Assembly (NCBI GenBank): GCA_021151525.1
Contig: JAGKXD010000069.1
Span: 1-21,516, forward strand
Direction of reading: 5' to 3'
Source: Cellvibrionaceae bacterium
GTDB lineage: Bacteria > Pseudomonadota > Gammaproteobacteria > Pseudomonadales > Cellvibrionaceae
DNA: 21,516 bases
Part shown: piece by piece, positions 8,401 through 16,982 of the stretch
How the letters are laid out: each line of letters opens with the position of its first letter
Position numbering within the stretch: position 1 is the first letter of the stretch
Notes under the pieces: generated by a model
Database searches by the model: none
What the model was told of the DNA's origin: nothing
Seen by the model: only the letters and a program-made list of their open reading frames with translations
Position numbers and translations under genes: made by a program

Positions 8401-9227
8401 CCTGCGCACAACTTGCAGATTGTATTCATCATAATGAGTTGGCAAAAATAATTGCTCAGCGTTACACGCAGAATGAATTTTTTGATGCGCAGGCATTGGT
8501 TGTAAATCTCATTACAAATGATCAGGTTCCACAAACAGCAGCAGATCGGTTAAAGCCAGAAGCTATGATGAAATATCGAGCATGGCAAGAGACATGGGCA
8601 AAACAAAGATTAGAAGATGCAATTGATGCTGAGTTTGGTCTAGATCAGCCGTTATCTGAAGAGGATTTACAGAATAGTGAAAAAGTTGCAGTGTATGAAG
8701 CTAATAAGCAAAAAGCAGCGGTTAAAAAAGCGCAGTTAGTCGGTGATATTCCAGTACCACCTAAATACGACAAAGGCGATTTCCGATCAGAAAATTATTG
8801 GACTCTGCGTGGAAAATTAGATGTACCCAAAGAGCGATTTTTCAGCTTGCCCGGTTGCGAAAAAGACGGCGATTCGACTCTAGTAATCGGCTGGGCTGGC
8901 ATGAACCATTTACAGCGCGGCCAAGCTATTTCCGCATGGTACCTAGAACGTAAAGATACCGATGGGTGGGAAGCAGAAAAACTAAAACCTATGTTGGTTG
9001 CCTTGGATGAATTAATTCCCTGGCTCAAACAATGGCATAACGAGGTGGACCCAGAATACGGTGAGCGCATGGGCGATTTCTACGAAGGATTCCTAATTGA
9101 AGAGCTTCGCTTATTAGATATACCCAGAGAAGACTTGCTGGCGTGGGAACCTGTTGCCGCACCTAAAAAAGTTGCAGCTAAAAAATCGCCGGCTAAAAAA
9201 ACTAAAAAATCTGCCGTTACTGAGTAA
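5481..9227 (+). CDS. pglX: PglX: adenine-specific DNA methyltransferase, type 2 BREX
   Basis: 1248 residues; ATG 5481 has a weak GAGAAG just upstream (5472-5477). It modifies host DNA at an asymmetric adenine-containing site so the BREX machinery can tell self from phage. The SAM-binding motif I is D239-PTCGSGHF and the catalytic motif IV is N374-PPY, which is the N6-adenine (gamma-class) arrangement with a long N-terminal helical region before the catalytic core. Target recognition should lie roughly at residues 385-785; this stretch uses AGA/AGG for 20 of 25 arginines against 1 of 18 before and 3 of 20 after, a sign of recombination. The last ~20 residues are a K/A/P-rich tail (KKVAAKKSPAKKTKK) resembling a histone-like DNA-contact tail. 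No restriction nuclease motif was seen. 17 nt separate its stop from pglY. Confidence 0.95.
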   Translation: MINRTALLKDLQRLLPKIEKDILAYSEQNAELTEHLTSEYTKAAQASRTAEHFLDWREAQITQAAVAWLLTCVFVRFLEDNQLLNEPVLAGPVEKADGTKPLAHAKERMVVYFNEKPTHAEREYLLSLFADLEKNPVVAELLDHKHNPLWQIPISADGAKSLIDFFQKIEPATGDIIHDFADEQWDTRFLGDLYQDLSESVRKRYALLQTPEFVESFILDYTLEKAKETFGLEGLRLIDPTCGSGHFLLTTFERVFNDWLKREPITNTRVLAQRALDVVHGVDINPYAIAICRFRLFIAAMKAAGTTKINNAPDFHFNLACGDSLLHGKRFEWQGQGLQSDLIDEDPIKHVLEVEDKEKLLKILGQQYHVVVGNPPYIIVADKALNAAYRDRYLTCHRKYSLGVPFTERFFDLAIPAVDNKQAGFIGMITTNSFMKREFGIKLVQDYFPKRDLTHVLDTSGASIPGHGTPTVILYARNRKPVSSVVRTIQKIKGEPTTPEDFACGKVWCSVVDFIEKPGEDNEYVSSVDLERSALNTHPWSLEGGGARSVLTVIEMASRQALGDVADEIGVGAVPGEDDIFTGELDRYTTSAISTIYLRSFAEGEFIRNWSVNTEAGCVFPYEGHQFIPTASDEVVVKLWPSRTNLKRRIYFGKTHENRGLKWFEFGYFSKSKAKSDYLISFPFVSTHNHFSLTRGGIIFKQTAPVIRLSETALEYDYLLLLGLLNSSVSCFWGRQTFFPKGGFSDGKWEERLEWDSTKLKRFPIPQPLNVVSENETRVLAGYDAIEQTSQKIDLLAQQLNKIMPAKALVEGAEKSVVELLLNNAGEAKVIRAKMVALQEELDWLCYQAYGLLDEALIYEEEPPLVNAGERAFEIQMARDLEEDGGSDAWFTRHYYVKTQNIPAHWPENYKALIEKRLAVIESNRFIKQIEQPEFKRRWLPMEWEAQEQQALKNWLCSFLETQSFNATHPAVQTCAQLADCIHHNELAKIIAQRYTQNEFFDAQALVVNLITNDQVPQTAADRLKPEAMMKYRAWQETWAKQRLEDAIDAEFGLDQPLSEEDLQNSEKVAVYEANKQKAAVKKAQLVGDIPVPPKYDKGDFRSENYWTLRGKLDVPKERFFSLPGCEKDGDSTLVIGWAGMNHLQRGQAISAWYLERKDTDGWEAEKLKPMLVALDELIPWLKQWHNEVDPEYGERMGDFYEGFLIEELRLLDIPREDLLAWEPVAAPKKVAAKKSPAKKTKKSAVTE

Positions 9228-9244
9228 GGGTTAAGGAATACAAC

Positions 9245-12200
9245 ATGACATTGATGAAAGATTTAATCGATATCCCTGAAAAAGTTCAGCGTGGGGATTT
9301 TGTACTAAACCTTGCAACAGGTTTGGCGGACGAAGCCATTGACCAAACCCTTGCGCAATATGTGGTTACACCGCAATTGGCTAAAGCCTTTGATGATGCA
9401 CTCGGCTTTATAAAAAGCACCGTAGTAAGTAATCAAAATCGCCAAAAGGGTACTTATTTACACGGTAGCTTTGGTAGTGGTAAATCCCACTTTATGGCGG
9501 TGTTGAATTTATTGTTGCGTGGCAACATACAAGCACGTGCCATAAATGAGCTTGCCCCCGTCATCACCAAAAATGATGATTGGTTAAAAACCAAAAATAT
9601 TTTATTGGTGCCATACCACATGATTGGCGCGCCCAGTATTGAGGCCGGTATTTTAGGTGGTTACGCTAAGCACATAAAAACATTGCACCCAGAAGCGCCC
9701 GTGCCCGGCTTTTACATGAGCAACAAGCTCTTTAAAGATGCCAAACATTTACGCGCACAAATTGGCGACGATAAGTTTTTTGAAGCCATAAACTCTGGTA
9801 AAAAATCAAACGACGCCGATACTGGCTGGGGAGAAGTTGCCACAGGTTGGGATGCGGTTAGTTTTGATAAAGCCGTAAACGATCAATCAAGCCACCAAGA
9901 TAAAACAAAACTGGTCAGTGATTTGGTAAACACCATCTTCGGCTCAATGGCAGACATGGCGAATACCGAACACGGCGGATATGTAACCTTTGATGAAGGT
10001 TTGCGCATAATGACCGAACATGCCAAAGCACTAGGTTACGATGCGATTATATTGTTTTTGGATGAATTGATTTTGTGGTTGGCCAGCCATTTAGCTAACC
10101 AAGAATTTATTACGAATAATATTCAAAAAGTGGTTAAGTTGGTTGAATCTAGCGAACCGCGCGAATTACCTATTGTGAGTTTTATTGCGCGCCAGCGCGA
10201 CTTGCGTGAATTTGTGGGCGACCAATACACAGGTTCAGAAAAAGATATTCTCAGCGATTCATTAAAATATTGGGATGGCCGATTCCACACCATTACCTTG
10301 GAGGATCGCAACCTTCCTGTTATTGCTGAACGCCGTTTATTAAAACCTTTGTCAGAGTCTGCCAAGAATCAAATCGTTACTGCATTTGACTCTATGGACG
10401 CAAAAATGCGGGAAGAAGTGAATAGCATTTTGCTCACCAACCAAGGTGACCGCGATATGTTCCGTTCGCTGTATCCTTTTAGTCCTGCTCTTGTACAGGC
10501 GCTAGTTGCTTTGTCTTCTGCGTTGCAACGTGAACGCACGGCATTAAAGGTCATGTTAATGCTCTTGGTAGAGCAGCGCGAAACTCTAGAGCTGGGTAGC
10601 ATTATTCCCGTGGGCGATTTGTACGATGTTATCGCCACAGAAGCAGAACCTTTTTCAGAGGTTATGCGTAAACATTTTGAAAATGCTAAAACGTTATTTT
10701 CGCGTAAATTAATTCCATTGTTAGAAGCAGAACACAATGTGGTTTTTGCAACTCTTTCGGAAGTGCCTGAATCAGACCCAGCAAAAAAAGCTTTTAACAA
10801 TGATATGCGTTTGTTAAAAACGCTCCTGCTATCTGCGTTGGTGCCAGAAGTTGAATGCTTTAAACAACTTACGGCACTCAAATTAGCTGCTTTAAATCAC
10901 GGTACTATTAAATCTCCCATTCCTGGCCGCGAATCACAATTAGTGATTAATAAATGCCGCAAGTGGGCAGGGCAAGTGGGTGAAATTAAAGTTAGTGACG
11001 ATGTAAACCCAGTAATATCCATTCAGCTTTCAGGTGTGGATACCGAAAGTATTCTTGAGCAAGCAAATCAATATGATAGTGATGGTGCGCGCCGTAAACT
11101 TGTAAAAGATATGGTGTTTGAAGCATTTGGTATTCGTGACGACAACCAAATATTTTTAAACCACTCAATCACATGGAAGGGCACACAACGTTCTGTAGAA
11201 GTGCTTTTCCACAATATTCGTGAAATTTCAGATTTCACAACCTTTGATGCGCGCGGTGATGAATGGAAGATCATTGTCGATTTCCCATTTGACTCAGGCG
11301 ATCACTCACCCTCAGATGACCGAGCAAGAATTCAGGATTACCAAGATCAAGATGGAAGCTCGCGTACCTTATGTTGGCTACCATTGTTCTTTAGCCAAAC
11401 CGCGCAACGCGATTTAGGTGTGTTAGTAAAGCTTGAATATATTTTGAAGAGTGATGATCGATTACTTACGTTTAGCAAACATCTCAGTCAGGTTGATCGC
11501 GCCCAAGCAAGAATACTGTTAGACAATCAACGCAGCCAATTACGCCAACGTATTAAAGATTATTTAATGGGCGCCTATGGTGTAAGCGAACCTTTAGCGG
11601 GTTCTTTGGATGACAGTTATCAATTAGATTCGCAAATTATTTCGCTTGAGGCTGGCTTCACTCCGCGTTTACCCATTGGTACCAATTTAGGTAAAGCATT
11701 TGAACAGCTCATTGGTCAATCCTTGGCTTATCAATATCCAGATCACCCTGAATTTGAAGCAGAGGTTAAGGTTGTTGATTTAGGAAAAGTATTTGCAGAA
11801 TTGCGTCGCGCTATTCATGCAACCAATGGTCGCATTGATGTTGATAGTTCACTGCGCTCGTTAATGCGCACAATTGCCCAGCCACTGGGTTTAGGTGAAA
11901 TGCATGAACGTCACTTTATTTTCAAGCCAGATTGGCCGCAACACTTAAGCCGTGAATTAGCAAAAGATGAAAGCGCGGGTGCTGCAGTTACTGTTGCTCG
12001 TTTACGTGCAGCAATGGACAAACCTAAACCAAAAGGTTTGACAGAGCATATTCAAAATTTCTTGATTATGGTTTTTGCGGAGCATGGTCAATATGCTTAC
12101 AACCTCCATGGCAATGATTACGATGTAAATTTAAAGGATATGCCAGATAACTTGGTATTGATTAAGCAAGATTTGGCAGAGCCAGAAGCATGGAAATTAG

Positions 12201-12916
12201 GCAATGACAATGCGAGCGCAATTTTTGGCACATCGGTAAGCCGACTCAGAACCGCTAATAATCAAAACGAATTGCAGAAGCAGGTTTTGGCTAAAGTACA
12301 AACCTATTTAACCGACTGTGAGAGTTTAGTGATTGCGTTGCGTGAGTGTTTACAAAAACTAAATCAAACTACTGAATGCCACCGTTTTAAAAATGCAACG
12401 ATTGCTGTAAGTTTCCTGCAGTCACTTAAAGGCAAAGAGGGCGCTGAATTGGTCAAGGTACTGGCTGATATTGAGCCTGTGACTAATTTACTCGCACTAT
12501 CTAAATCAATTACATCGGCGGGCAGCGTTACTCAGTCTGTTAAAGATAATAACTGGCAACTTTTAGAAACCGTTTGGTCATCTAACGACGCACCCTCCAA
12601 AGCTATTAAGCAAAGAATCAGTGTGGCAACTGCTGCAGATGAATTGGTGACGTCATTAGGCGCTGCGTTGCGTCAAGCGCAAAAAGATGCGACTGATATT
12701 TTATCTAGCCGCATAGTTCCTGCAGAGCAAACTAAAATTGCGCCGCCACCGCAGAAGGGATCGAGCCAAAAAGTGATTAAAGATGATCACCGCTCAGCAC
12801 TTACACCTGTGCAAGCTAAATCGTTGTTCGCAGAAATTTTGAATGGATTGAATGATGACTGTGTGCTGGATGTGTCTTATCGTATTAGCACTAAAACAAA
12901 AGAAGGTGAGCAGTAA
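9245..12916 (+). CDS. pglY: PglY: large P-loop ATPase, type 2 BREX
   Basis: 1223 residues; ATG 9245 follows AAGGA (9233-9237) at 7 nt. Walker A is G74-SFGSGKS with lysine K80; the Walker B-like strand ends in LFLD273-E. The whole has the size and layout of BrxC/PglY AAA-type ATPases, the largest ATP-binding component of BREX (in type 2 probably the DUF6079 family). In BREX it is required for phage exclusion and is thought to act in a DNA-bound complex with the methyltransferase and PglZ. The C-terminal third is helical and lacks further recognised motifs; residues ~1155-1185 are a Q/K/S/P-rich linker. TAA of this gene overlaps ATG of pglZ by one base (TAATG), implying translational coupling. 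ATPase assignment is secure from motifs; the mechanism is inferred from the family. Confidence 0.92.
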   Translation: MTLMKDLIDIPEKVQRGDFVLNLATGLADEAIDQTLAQYVVTPQLAKAFDDALGFIKSTVVSNQNRQKGTYLHGSFGSGKSHFMAVLNLLLRGNIQARAINELAPVITKNDDWLKTKNILLVPYHMIGAPSIEAGILGGYAKHIKTLHPEAPVPGFYMSNKLFKDAKHLRAQIGDDKFFEAINSGKKSNDADTGWGEVATGWDAVSFDKAVNDQSSHQDKTKLVSDLVNTIFGSMADMANTEHGGYVTFDEGLRIMTEHAKALGYDAIILFLDELILWLASHLANQEFITNNIQKVVKLVESSEPRELPIVSFIARQRDLREFVGDQYTGSEKDILSDSLKYWDGRFHTITLEDRNLPVIAERRLLKPLSESAKNQIVTAFDSMDAKMREEVNSILLTNQGDRDMFRSLYPFSPALVQALVALSSALQRERTALKVMLMLLVEQRETLELGSIIPVGDLYDVIATEAEPFSEVMRKHFENAKTLFSRKLIPLLEAEHNVVFATLSEVPESDPAKKAFNNDMRLLKTLLLSALVPEVECFKQLTALKLAALNHGTIKSPIPGRESQLVINKCRKWAGQVGEIKVSDDVNPVISIQLSGVDTESILEQANQYDSDGARRKLVKDMVFEAFGIRDDNQIFLNHSITWKGTQRSVEVLFHNIREISDFTTFDARGDEWKIIVDFPFDSGDHSPSDDRARIQDYQDQDGSSRTLCWLPLFFSQTAQRDLGVLVKLEYILKSDDRLLTFSKHLSQVDRAQARILLDNQRSQLRQRIKDYLMGAYGVSEPLAGSLDDSYQLDSQIISLEAGFTPRLPIGTNLGKAFEQLIGQSLAYQYPDHPEFEAEVKVVDLGKVFAELRRAIHATNGRIDVDSSLRSLMRTIAQPLGLGEMHERHFIFKPDWPQHLSRELAKDESAGAAVTVARLRAAMDKPKPKGLTEHIQNFLIMVFAEHGQYAYNLHGNDYDVNLKDMPDNLVLIKQDLAEPEAWKLGNDNASAIFGTSVSRLRTANNQNELQKQVLAKVQTYLTDCESLVIALRECLQKLNQTTECHRFKNATIAVSFLQSLKGKEGAELVKVLADIEPVTNLLALSKSITSAGSVTQSVKDNNWQLLETVWSSNDAPSKAIKQRISVATAADELVTSLGAALRQAQKDATDILSSRIVPAEQTKIAPPPQKGSSQKVIKDDHRSALTPVQAKSLFAEILNGLNDDCVLDVSYRISTKTKEGEQ

Positions 12917-15666
12917 TGGCGAGTGCGGTATTACAGGCTGGCGCCATTGCACCGACGCCAATTTTGACGCAGTTACAGGCCATTTTTGATCGCGATGCGA
13001 GTGCAGATTGTATTGCCTTAGTGTGGCCAGAGCCATTCGACTCACAAACGATTGAAGTGGTTATTAACAATTATGAAGTTTGTTTGGTTCATTGCAGTTC
13101 TGAGTTGGCAATGCGAGAGGCGCTGGTTAATCACGATGGCGCTGTTCGCTTGGTACTCTTATCTAAGTTTGATGAAATTCAATTGGCAAAAGATGTTCTG
13201 GCAAGGCTTTGGCGTAATGAGCCCCAACGTATAAGCCCTTGGAAAACACTTCAACAACTGATCAACGTTTCAGAAATTGATCCGCGTTTAAATAAACCAA
13301 AATCGCGCTGGATAGCAGATTCAATGCTTAGCAGCTTTGATCGGTACCATCAAAAACTAGACTTTGGTGATGTGCTGGATTTAGAAAATGCTTGGCGTGC
13401 GCTGGCGATTGCTTACTTGGATTATCAAGAGGTGACGGTTGACCTTCCATCCCTCTTTAAATGGGCGATTAGCCATAATGCATCGGACTTGGTGAGCGAC
13501 TTGCCAGCCGATTTGAAAGCAAACCTTAGTGAGTGGTTGCATCCCTCGTGTCCACAATTTTCAGGTTTATTAGAAACTCTTTTTGAAGAAAAGCATGCGG
13601 ACGATCTATTGGCAATTGGATTAGCTTGTTCAGTGATGTTTAGTAAAACAGTAGAACAATCCAAATTGGTAGACTTACAAACACTATTTTCTGGGAGAGG
13701 GTTATTTTTTGGTCGTTTCTTATCTGGCAAAAAAGAGCACGAAAAACATCTCGCTGAATTTGGTGCGGAAGCTGAACGCACTGCATTAAAACTATTACGT
13801 GATGGATTATTTAAAGAGTTAAGTGGCTCTTTGGGTAAAGCCGAACAAATTTTAGCAAGCTTAGATTTTTCCAATGCTTATGAAATTTCTAATATTTTGC
13901 CTGCTAGTTTTAATCAGCGTTTAGGTAACTATGCTGCTGCTTTAGAACTCGCATTTAAAAGTAAAGAAGTTGTTGGTGCTGAGCATACTTTGGCAGCACT
14001 GCAAAGTCATGCGTTGTCTTCACAACCCGCGCAAAGAACTCAAATTGATAGAGCCAAGATGGCATTGCGTTTGTTGCGTTGGTTGGTCAAACCAGAAGCC
14101 GAAGGCCTTTCAGTTAATGGAATTTTAGCTAACTATATTAGTGAAGGTGGCTTTGTAGATTGGGCGCGTAGCCAGATATGGGCGGGCGATATTCATGAAT
14201 CTTTAAGTAAGGTTTATCAAACGCTAACCGATAAAGCCAGAGAGAAAAGGGAATCGCAAAACCGAGTGTTTTCTCATGAGTTAATTCGCATCGCACGTGG
14301 TGATCAGCTTGCACCTGAGTTTATTCCTGTTGAGAACGCTATTGAAAAAATTGTTGCTCCCATCGCGCAATTAAAACCCGTATTGTTTTTGGTATTAGAT
14401 GGCATGAGCCAAGCTGTGTACCGTGAGCTATTGCGTGATTTGTTAAATCATAATTGGATTGAGCTTACGGATTCTAGTGTTAGTGCAAACCAACATAAAT
14501 GCTTGGTTGCGGCTTTACCAACGGTTACAGAAGTTAGCCGTTGTTCGCTCTTATCGGGTGTTTTATCGCAAGGTTTGGCGGCCGATGAGAAAAAGGCATT
14601 TAGCCAGCATCCATTGTTAAAGAAAATTGCATCTACCAAGTTCCCGCCTGTGTTGCTTCATAAGCAAGATATTCAACAACCGGGAAGTGGCGCATTAGCA
14701 GGCGATGCTCGCGCATTAATTGCTGGTACAGAGCATCGCGTTTTAGCAGCTGTAATTAATGCAATTGATGATCAACTTGCCAGTAGTTCTCAGGTATCTG
14801 TTGATTGGACGTTAGAGACGGTGACCTTATTTAAACAGGTGCTTGAAGCTGCGCGCGAGTCTGGCCGCGTAGTTGTAATCACTAGCGATCATGGGCATGT
14901 GTTAGACCATAATTCGCAATACCAAAATACGCAAAGCGAGCGAGGTGAACGCTATCAGCTCGATGCGGCTCAGCTTAGTGACAATGAAGTAAAAGTTGCG
15001 GGTGACCGAGTAGTGACGGCAACCAAGTCTGTAATTTTGCCGTGGACAGAGCAATTGCGTTACACCAAAACAAAAAATATGGGATACCACGGTGGAGGCA
15101 GCCTGCAAGAAGTTGTTATTCCGCTCGGCGTATTTGTAAGTATTACCGATAGAGACGAGTTAAATGGCTGGGCAGAAATTCCACGTTATTTACCTGATTG
15201 GTGGAGTGAAGATTTGAGCCTTATTGCTGAGGTTGCTAAGCCACTGCCTACGCCTATTGTGAAGAAGACTGTAAAAGCAAAATTAACGGAAGCAGTCTCT
15301 GAAAAGATTAAAGATTTGTTTGATGTTGGTGCTACTGATGTGCGGATAAATTCTGGCAGTGTTGAATGGCTTGATAAATTATTTGTATCTGCCGTTTATG
15401 AGCAAGCCAAGCAAAGAGCAGGGCGCTCAGCTATTAAAGATGAACAGTTAAAGCCAATCCTTGAGTTGCTGATTCAAAATAATAGTCAGGTAATGGAGGC
15501 CGTACTTTTACGTCACCTCTCAATTCCTAAAGTACGTTTGCCTGGAATTATGTCTGGCGCGCAGAGATTATTAAACATTGATGGATATCCAATTTTATCC
15601 TTCGAGAGAGATTCTCAAACGATCAAATTAAAAGTTGACGACTTAAAGAAGCAATTTGAATTATGA
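12916..15666 (+). CDS. pglZ: PglZ: alkaline-phosphatase-fold protein, type 2 BREX
   Basis: 916 residues, starting at the ATG that overlaps the pglY stop; GAAGGTGAG inside the pglY end (from 12902) serves as ribosome binding site. The PglZ domain occupies roughly residues 485-740: metal-site strand LFLVLD495-GMS, nucleophile region LPT536-VTEVSR, metal motif D658-H-G-H661 and the late conserved H725-GGGSLQE. All are features of the alkaline phosphatase superfamily, so metal binding and phosphohydrolase-type chemistry are likely. The N-terminal half (1-480) is helical and unassigned; the last ~130 residues could be a small winged-helix-like domain. PglZ is the signature protein of all BREX types. 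Its stop overlaps brxD by four bases (ATGA). Confidence 0.95.
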   Translation: MASAVLQAGAIAPTPILTQLQAIFDRDASADCIALVWPEPFDSQTIEVVINNYEVCLVHCSSELAMREALVNHDGAVRLVLLSKFDEIQLAKDVLARLWRNEPQRISPWKTLQQLINVSEIDPRLNKPKSRWIADSMLSSFDRYHQKLDFGDVLDLENAWRALAIAYLDYQEVTVDLPSLFKWAISHNASDLVSDLPADLKANLSEWLHPSCPQFSGLLETLFEEKHADDLLAIGLACSVMFSKTVEQSKLVDLQTLFSGRGLFFGRFLSGKKEHEKHLAEFGAEAERTALKLLRDGLFKELSGSLGKAEQILASLDFSNAYEISNILPASFNQRLGNYAAALELAFKSKEVVGAEHTLAALQSHALSSQPAQRTQIDRAKMALRLLRWLVKPEAEGLSVNGILANYISEGGFVDWARSQIWAGDIHESLSKVYQTLTDKAREKRESQNRVFSHELIRIARGDQLAPEFIPVENAIEKIVAPIAQLKPVLFLVLDGMSQAVYRELLRDLLNHNWIELTDSSVSANQHKCLVAALPTVTEVSRCSLLSGVLSQGLAADEKKAFSQHPLLKKIASTKFPPVLLHKQDIQQPGSGALAGDARALIAGTEHRVLAAVINAIDDQLASSSQVSVDWTLETVTLFKQVLEAARESGRVVVITSDHGHVLDHNSQYQNTQSERGERYQLDAAQLSDNEVKVAGDRVVTATKSVILPWTEQLRYTKTKNMGYHGGGSLQEVVIPLGVFVSITDRDELNGWAEIPRYLPDWWSEDLSLIAEVAKPLPTPIVKKTVKAKLTEAVSEKIKDLFDVGATDVRINSGSVEWLDKLFVSAVYEQAKQRAGRSAIKDEQLKPILELLIQNNSQVMEAVLLRHLSIPKVRLPGIMSGAQRLLNIDGYPILSFERDSQTIKLKVDDLKKQFEL

Positions 15667-16982
15667 ATATAAGCAGACAGCGAAGTCAGGATATTATCGA
15701 TGCGTTGCGCAGAGGTACTGTTCCTCAATATGGATTAGATGCTCTAGCCGTAGGGCTTCAAAAATTTGAAAAAGCCTTTGATGAAGAACTTGAAAAAGTT
15801 GCTCGTGGTGGTGCTGTTTTTAAAGCTGTGCGTGGTGAATACGGCAGTGGTAAAACTTTCGTAACTCGTTGGTTGCGCGAGCGCGCGCACAAGCTTGGGT
15901 TTGCCTGTTCAGAAGTTCAAATTTCAGAAACTGAAACGCCCTTGAATCGATTAGAAACTGTGTATCGTCGTTTGATGGAGCGCTTGACTACTCCAGATAC
16001 ACCAGCAGGTGCATTTCAAAATATTGTTGAGTCATGGTTTTATACGCTTGAAGAAGACGTGTTATCGCAGCAAGAAATTGATCCACAAGATGGCGAAGCA
16101 TTAATCGCTGCAACTGATTTACTGATGGAAAAACGATTGGGAGAGGTTGTTCGCTCCGCACCCGCATTTGCATTAACTTTGCGAGCGTATCGTAAAGCAT
16201 TGGTTGAGGGTAAAGATGAAATTGCTGATGGCTTATTAGCGTGGATGGCAGGGCAACCTAATATTTCGGCTACAGTTAAGCGTTATGCCAATATTAAAGG
16301 TGATATTGATCACTTTGGTGCACTGAGTTTTTTGCAAGGGATTCTGACCATTTTGAAAGATTCAGGTCATCCCGGATTATTATTGGTTTTAGATGAAGTG
16401 GAAACACTTCAGCGGATGCGTGGTGATGTTCGCGATAAAAGTTTAAATGCATTGCGACAATTAATGGATGAAGTTGATAGCGGTCGATTCCCCGGACTTT
16501 ATCTTGTTATTACTGGTACCCCTGCGTTTTATGATGGCCCAATGGGTGTGCAACGATTAGCTCCATTAGCTCAGCGTTTGGCAGTGGACTTTGCAACAGA
16601 TGCACGATTCGACAATCCTAGAGCAGTGCAAATACGCCTGAAGGGTTTTGATTTGCAGGCATTGGAAGAAGTTGGTTGTAAGGTTCGTAATTTGTATCAG
16701 GTTAATGCCGCAGATGCCGTGCGAATTTCTGACAAAGTAGACGACAACTATGTCGCCCAATTGGCTCAGGCTGTCACTGGGAACTTGGGTGGTAAAGTTG
16801 GTATTGCCCCACGAATTTTTCTGAAAAAGTTAGTGGGGGATGTATTAGACCGCGTTGATCAATTTGATGATTTTTCTCCTCGTGAGCACTATGGTCTAAC
16901 GATCTCTGATTTAGAGTTAAATGATGTGGAACGTGCGGTTAAATCGGCAAAAAATGTCGATGATATCGAGCTGGATTTATGA
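15663..16982 (+). CDS. brxD: BrxD: P-loop ATP-binding protein, type 2 BREX
   Basis: 439 residues; ATG 15663 overlaps the pglZ stop (ATGA), so translation is probably by reinitiation. Walker A is G58-EYGSGKT with lysine K64; Walker B is LLLVLD244-E. A sensor-like 'LYLVITGTPAFYDGP' strand follows, then arginine-rich helices (QRLAPLAQRL). This matches the BREX ATP-binding protein BrxD (AAA ATPase, DUF2791-type), found in type 2 and type 6 BREX next to the helicase BrxHI. BrxD and BrxHI are believed to work together on DNA. Length is usual for the family. Ends in an ATGA overlap with brxHI. Confidence 0.92.
   Translation: MNISRQRSQDIIDALRRGTVPQYGLDALAVGLQKFEKAFDEELEKVARGGAVFKAVRGEYGSGKTFVTRWLRERAHKLGFACSEVQISETETPLNRLETVYRRLMERLTTPDTPAGAFQNIVESWFYTLEEDVLSQQEIDPQDGEALIAATDLLMEKRLGEVVRSAPAFALTLRAYRKALVEGKDEIADGLLAWMAGQPNISATVKRYANIKGDIDHFGALSFLQGILTILKDSGHPGLLLVLDEVETLQRMRGDVRDKSLNALRQLMDEVDSGRFPGLYLVITGTPAFYDGPMGVQRLAPLAQRLAVDFATDARFDNPRAVQIRLKGFDLQALEEVGCKVRNLYQVNAADAVRISDKVDDNYVAQLAQAVTGNLGGKVGIAPRIFLKKLVGDVLDRVDQFDDFSPREHYGLTISDLELNDVERAVKSAKNVDDIELDL

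Noticed and set aside
10369..10881. 170-codon open frame on the minus strand inside pglY
   Set aside because: Lies wholly inside a gene with clear motifs; the protein is serine/arginine-rich like a shadow frame and has no ribosome site. The same applies to the frames at 6818-7318, 13425-13874 and 3301-3660.
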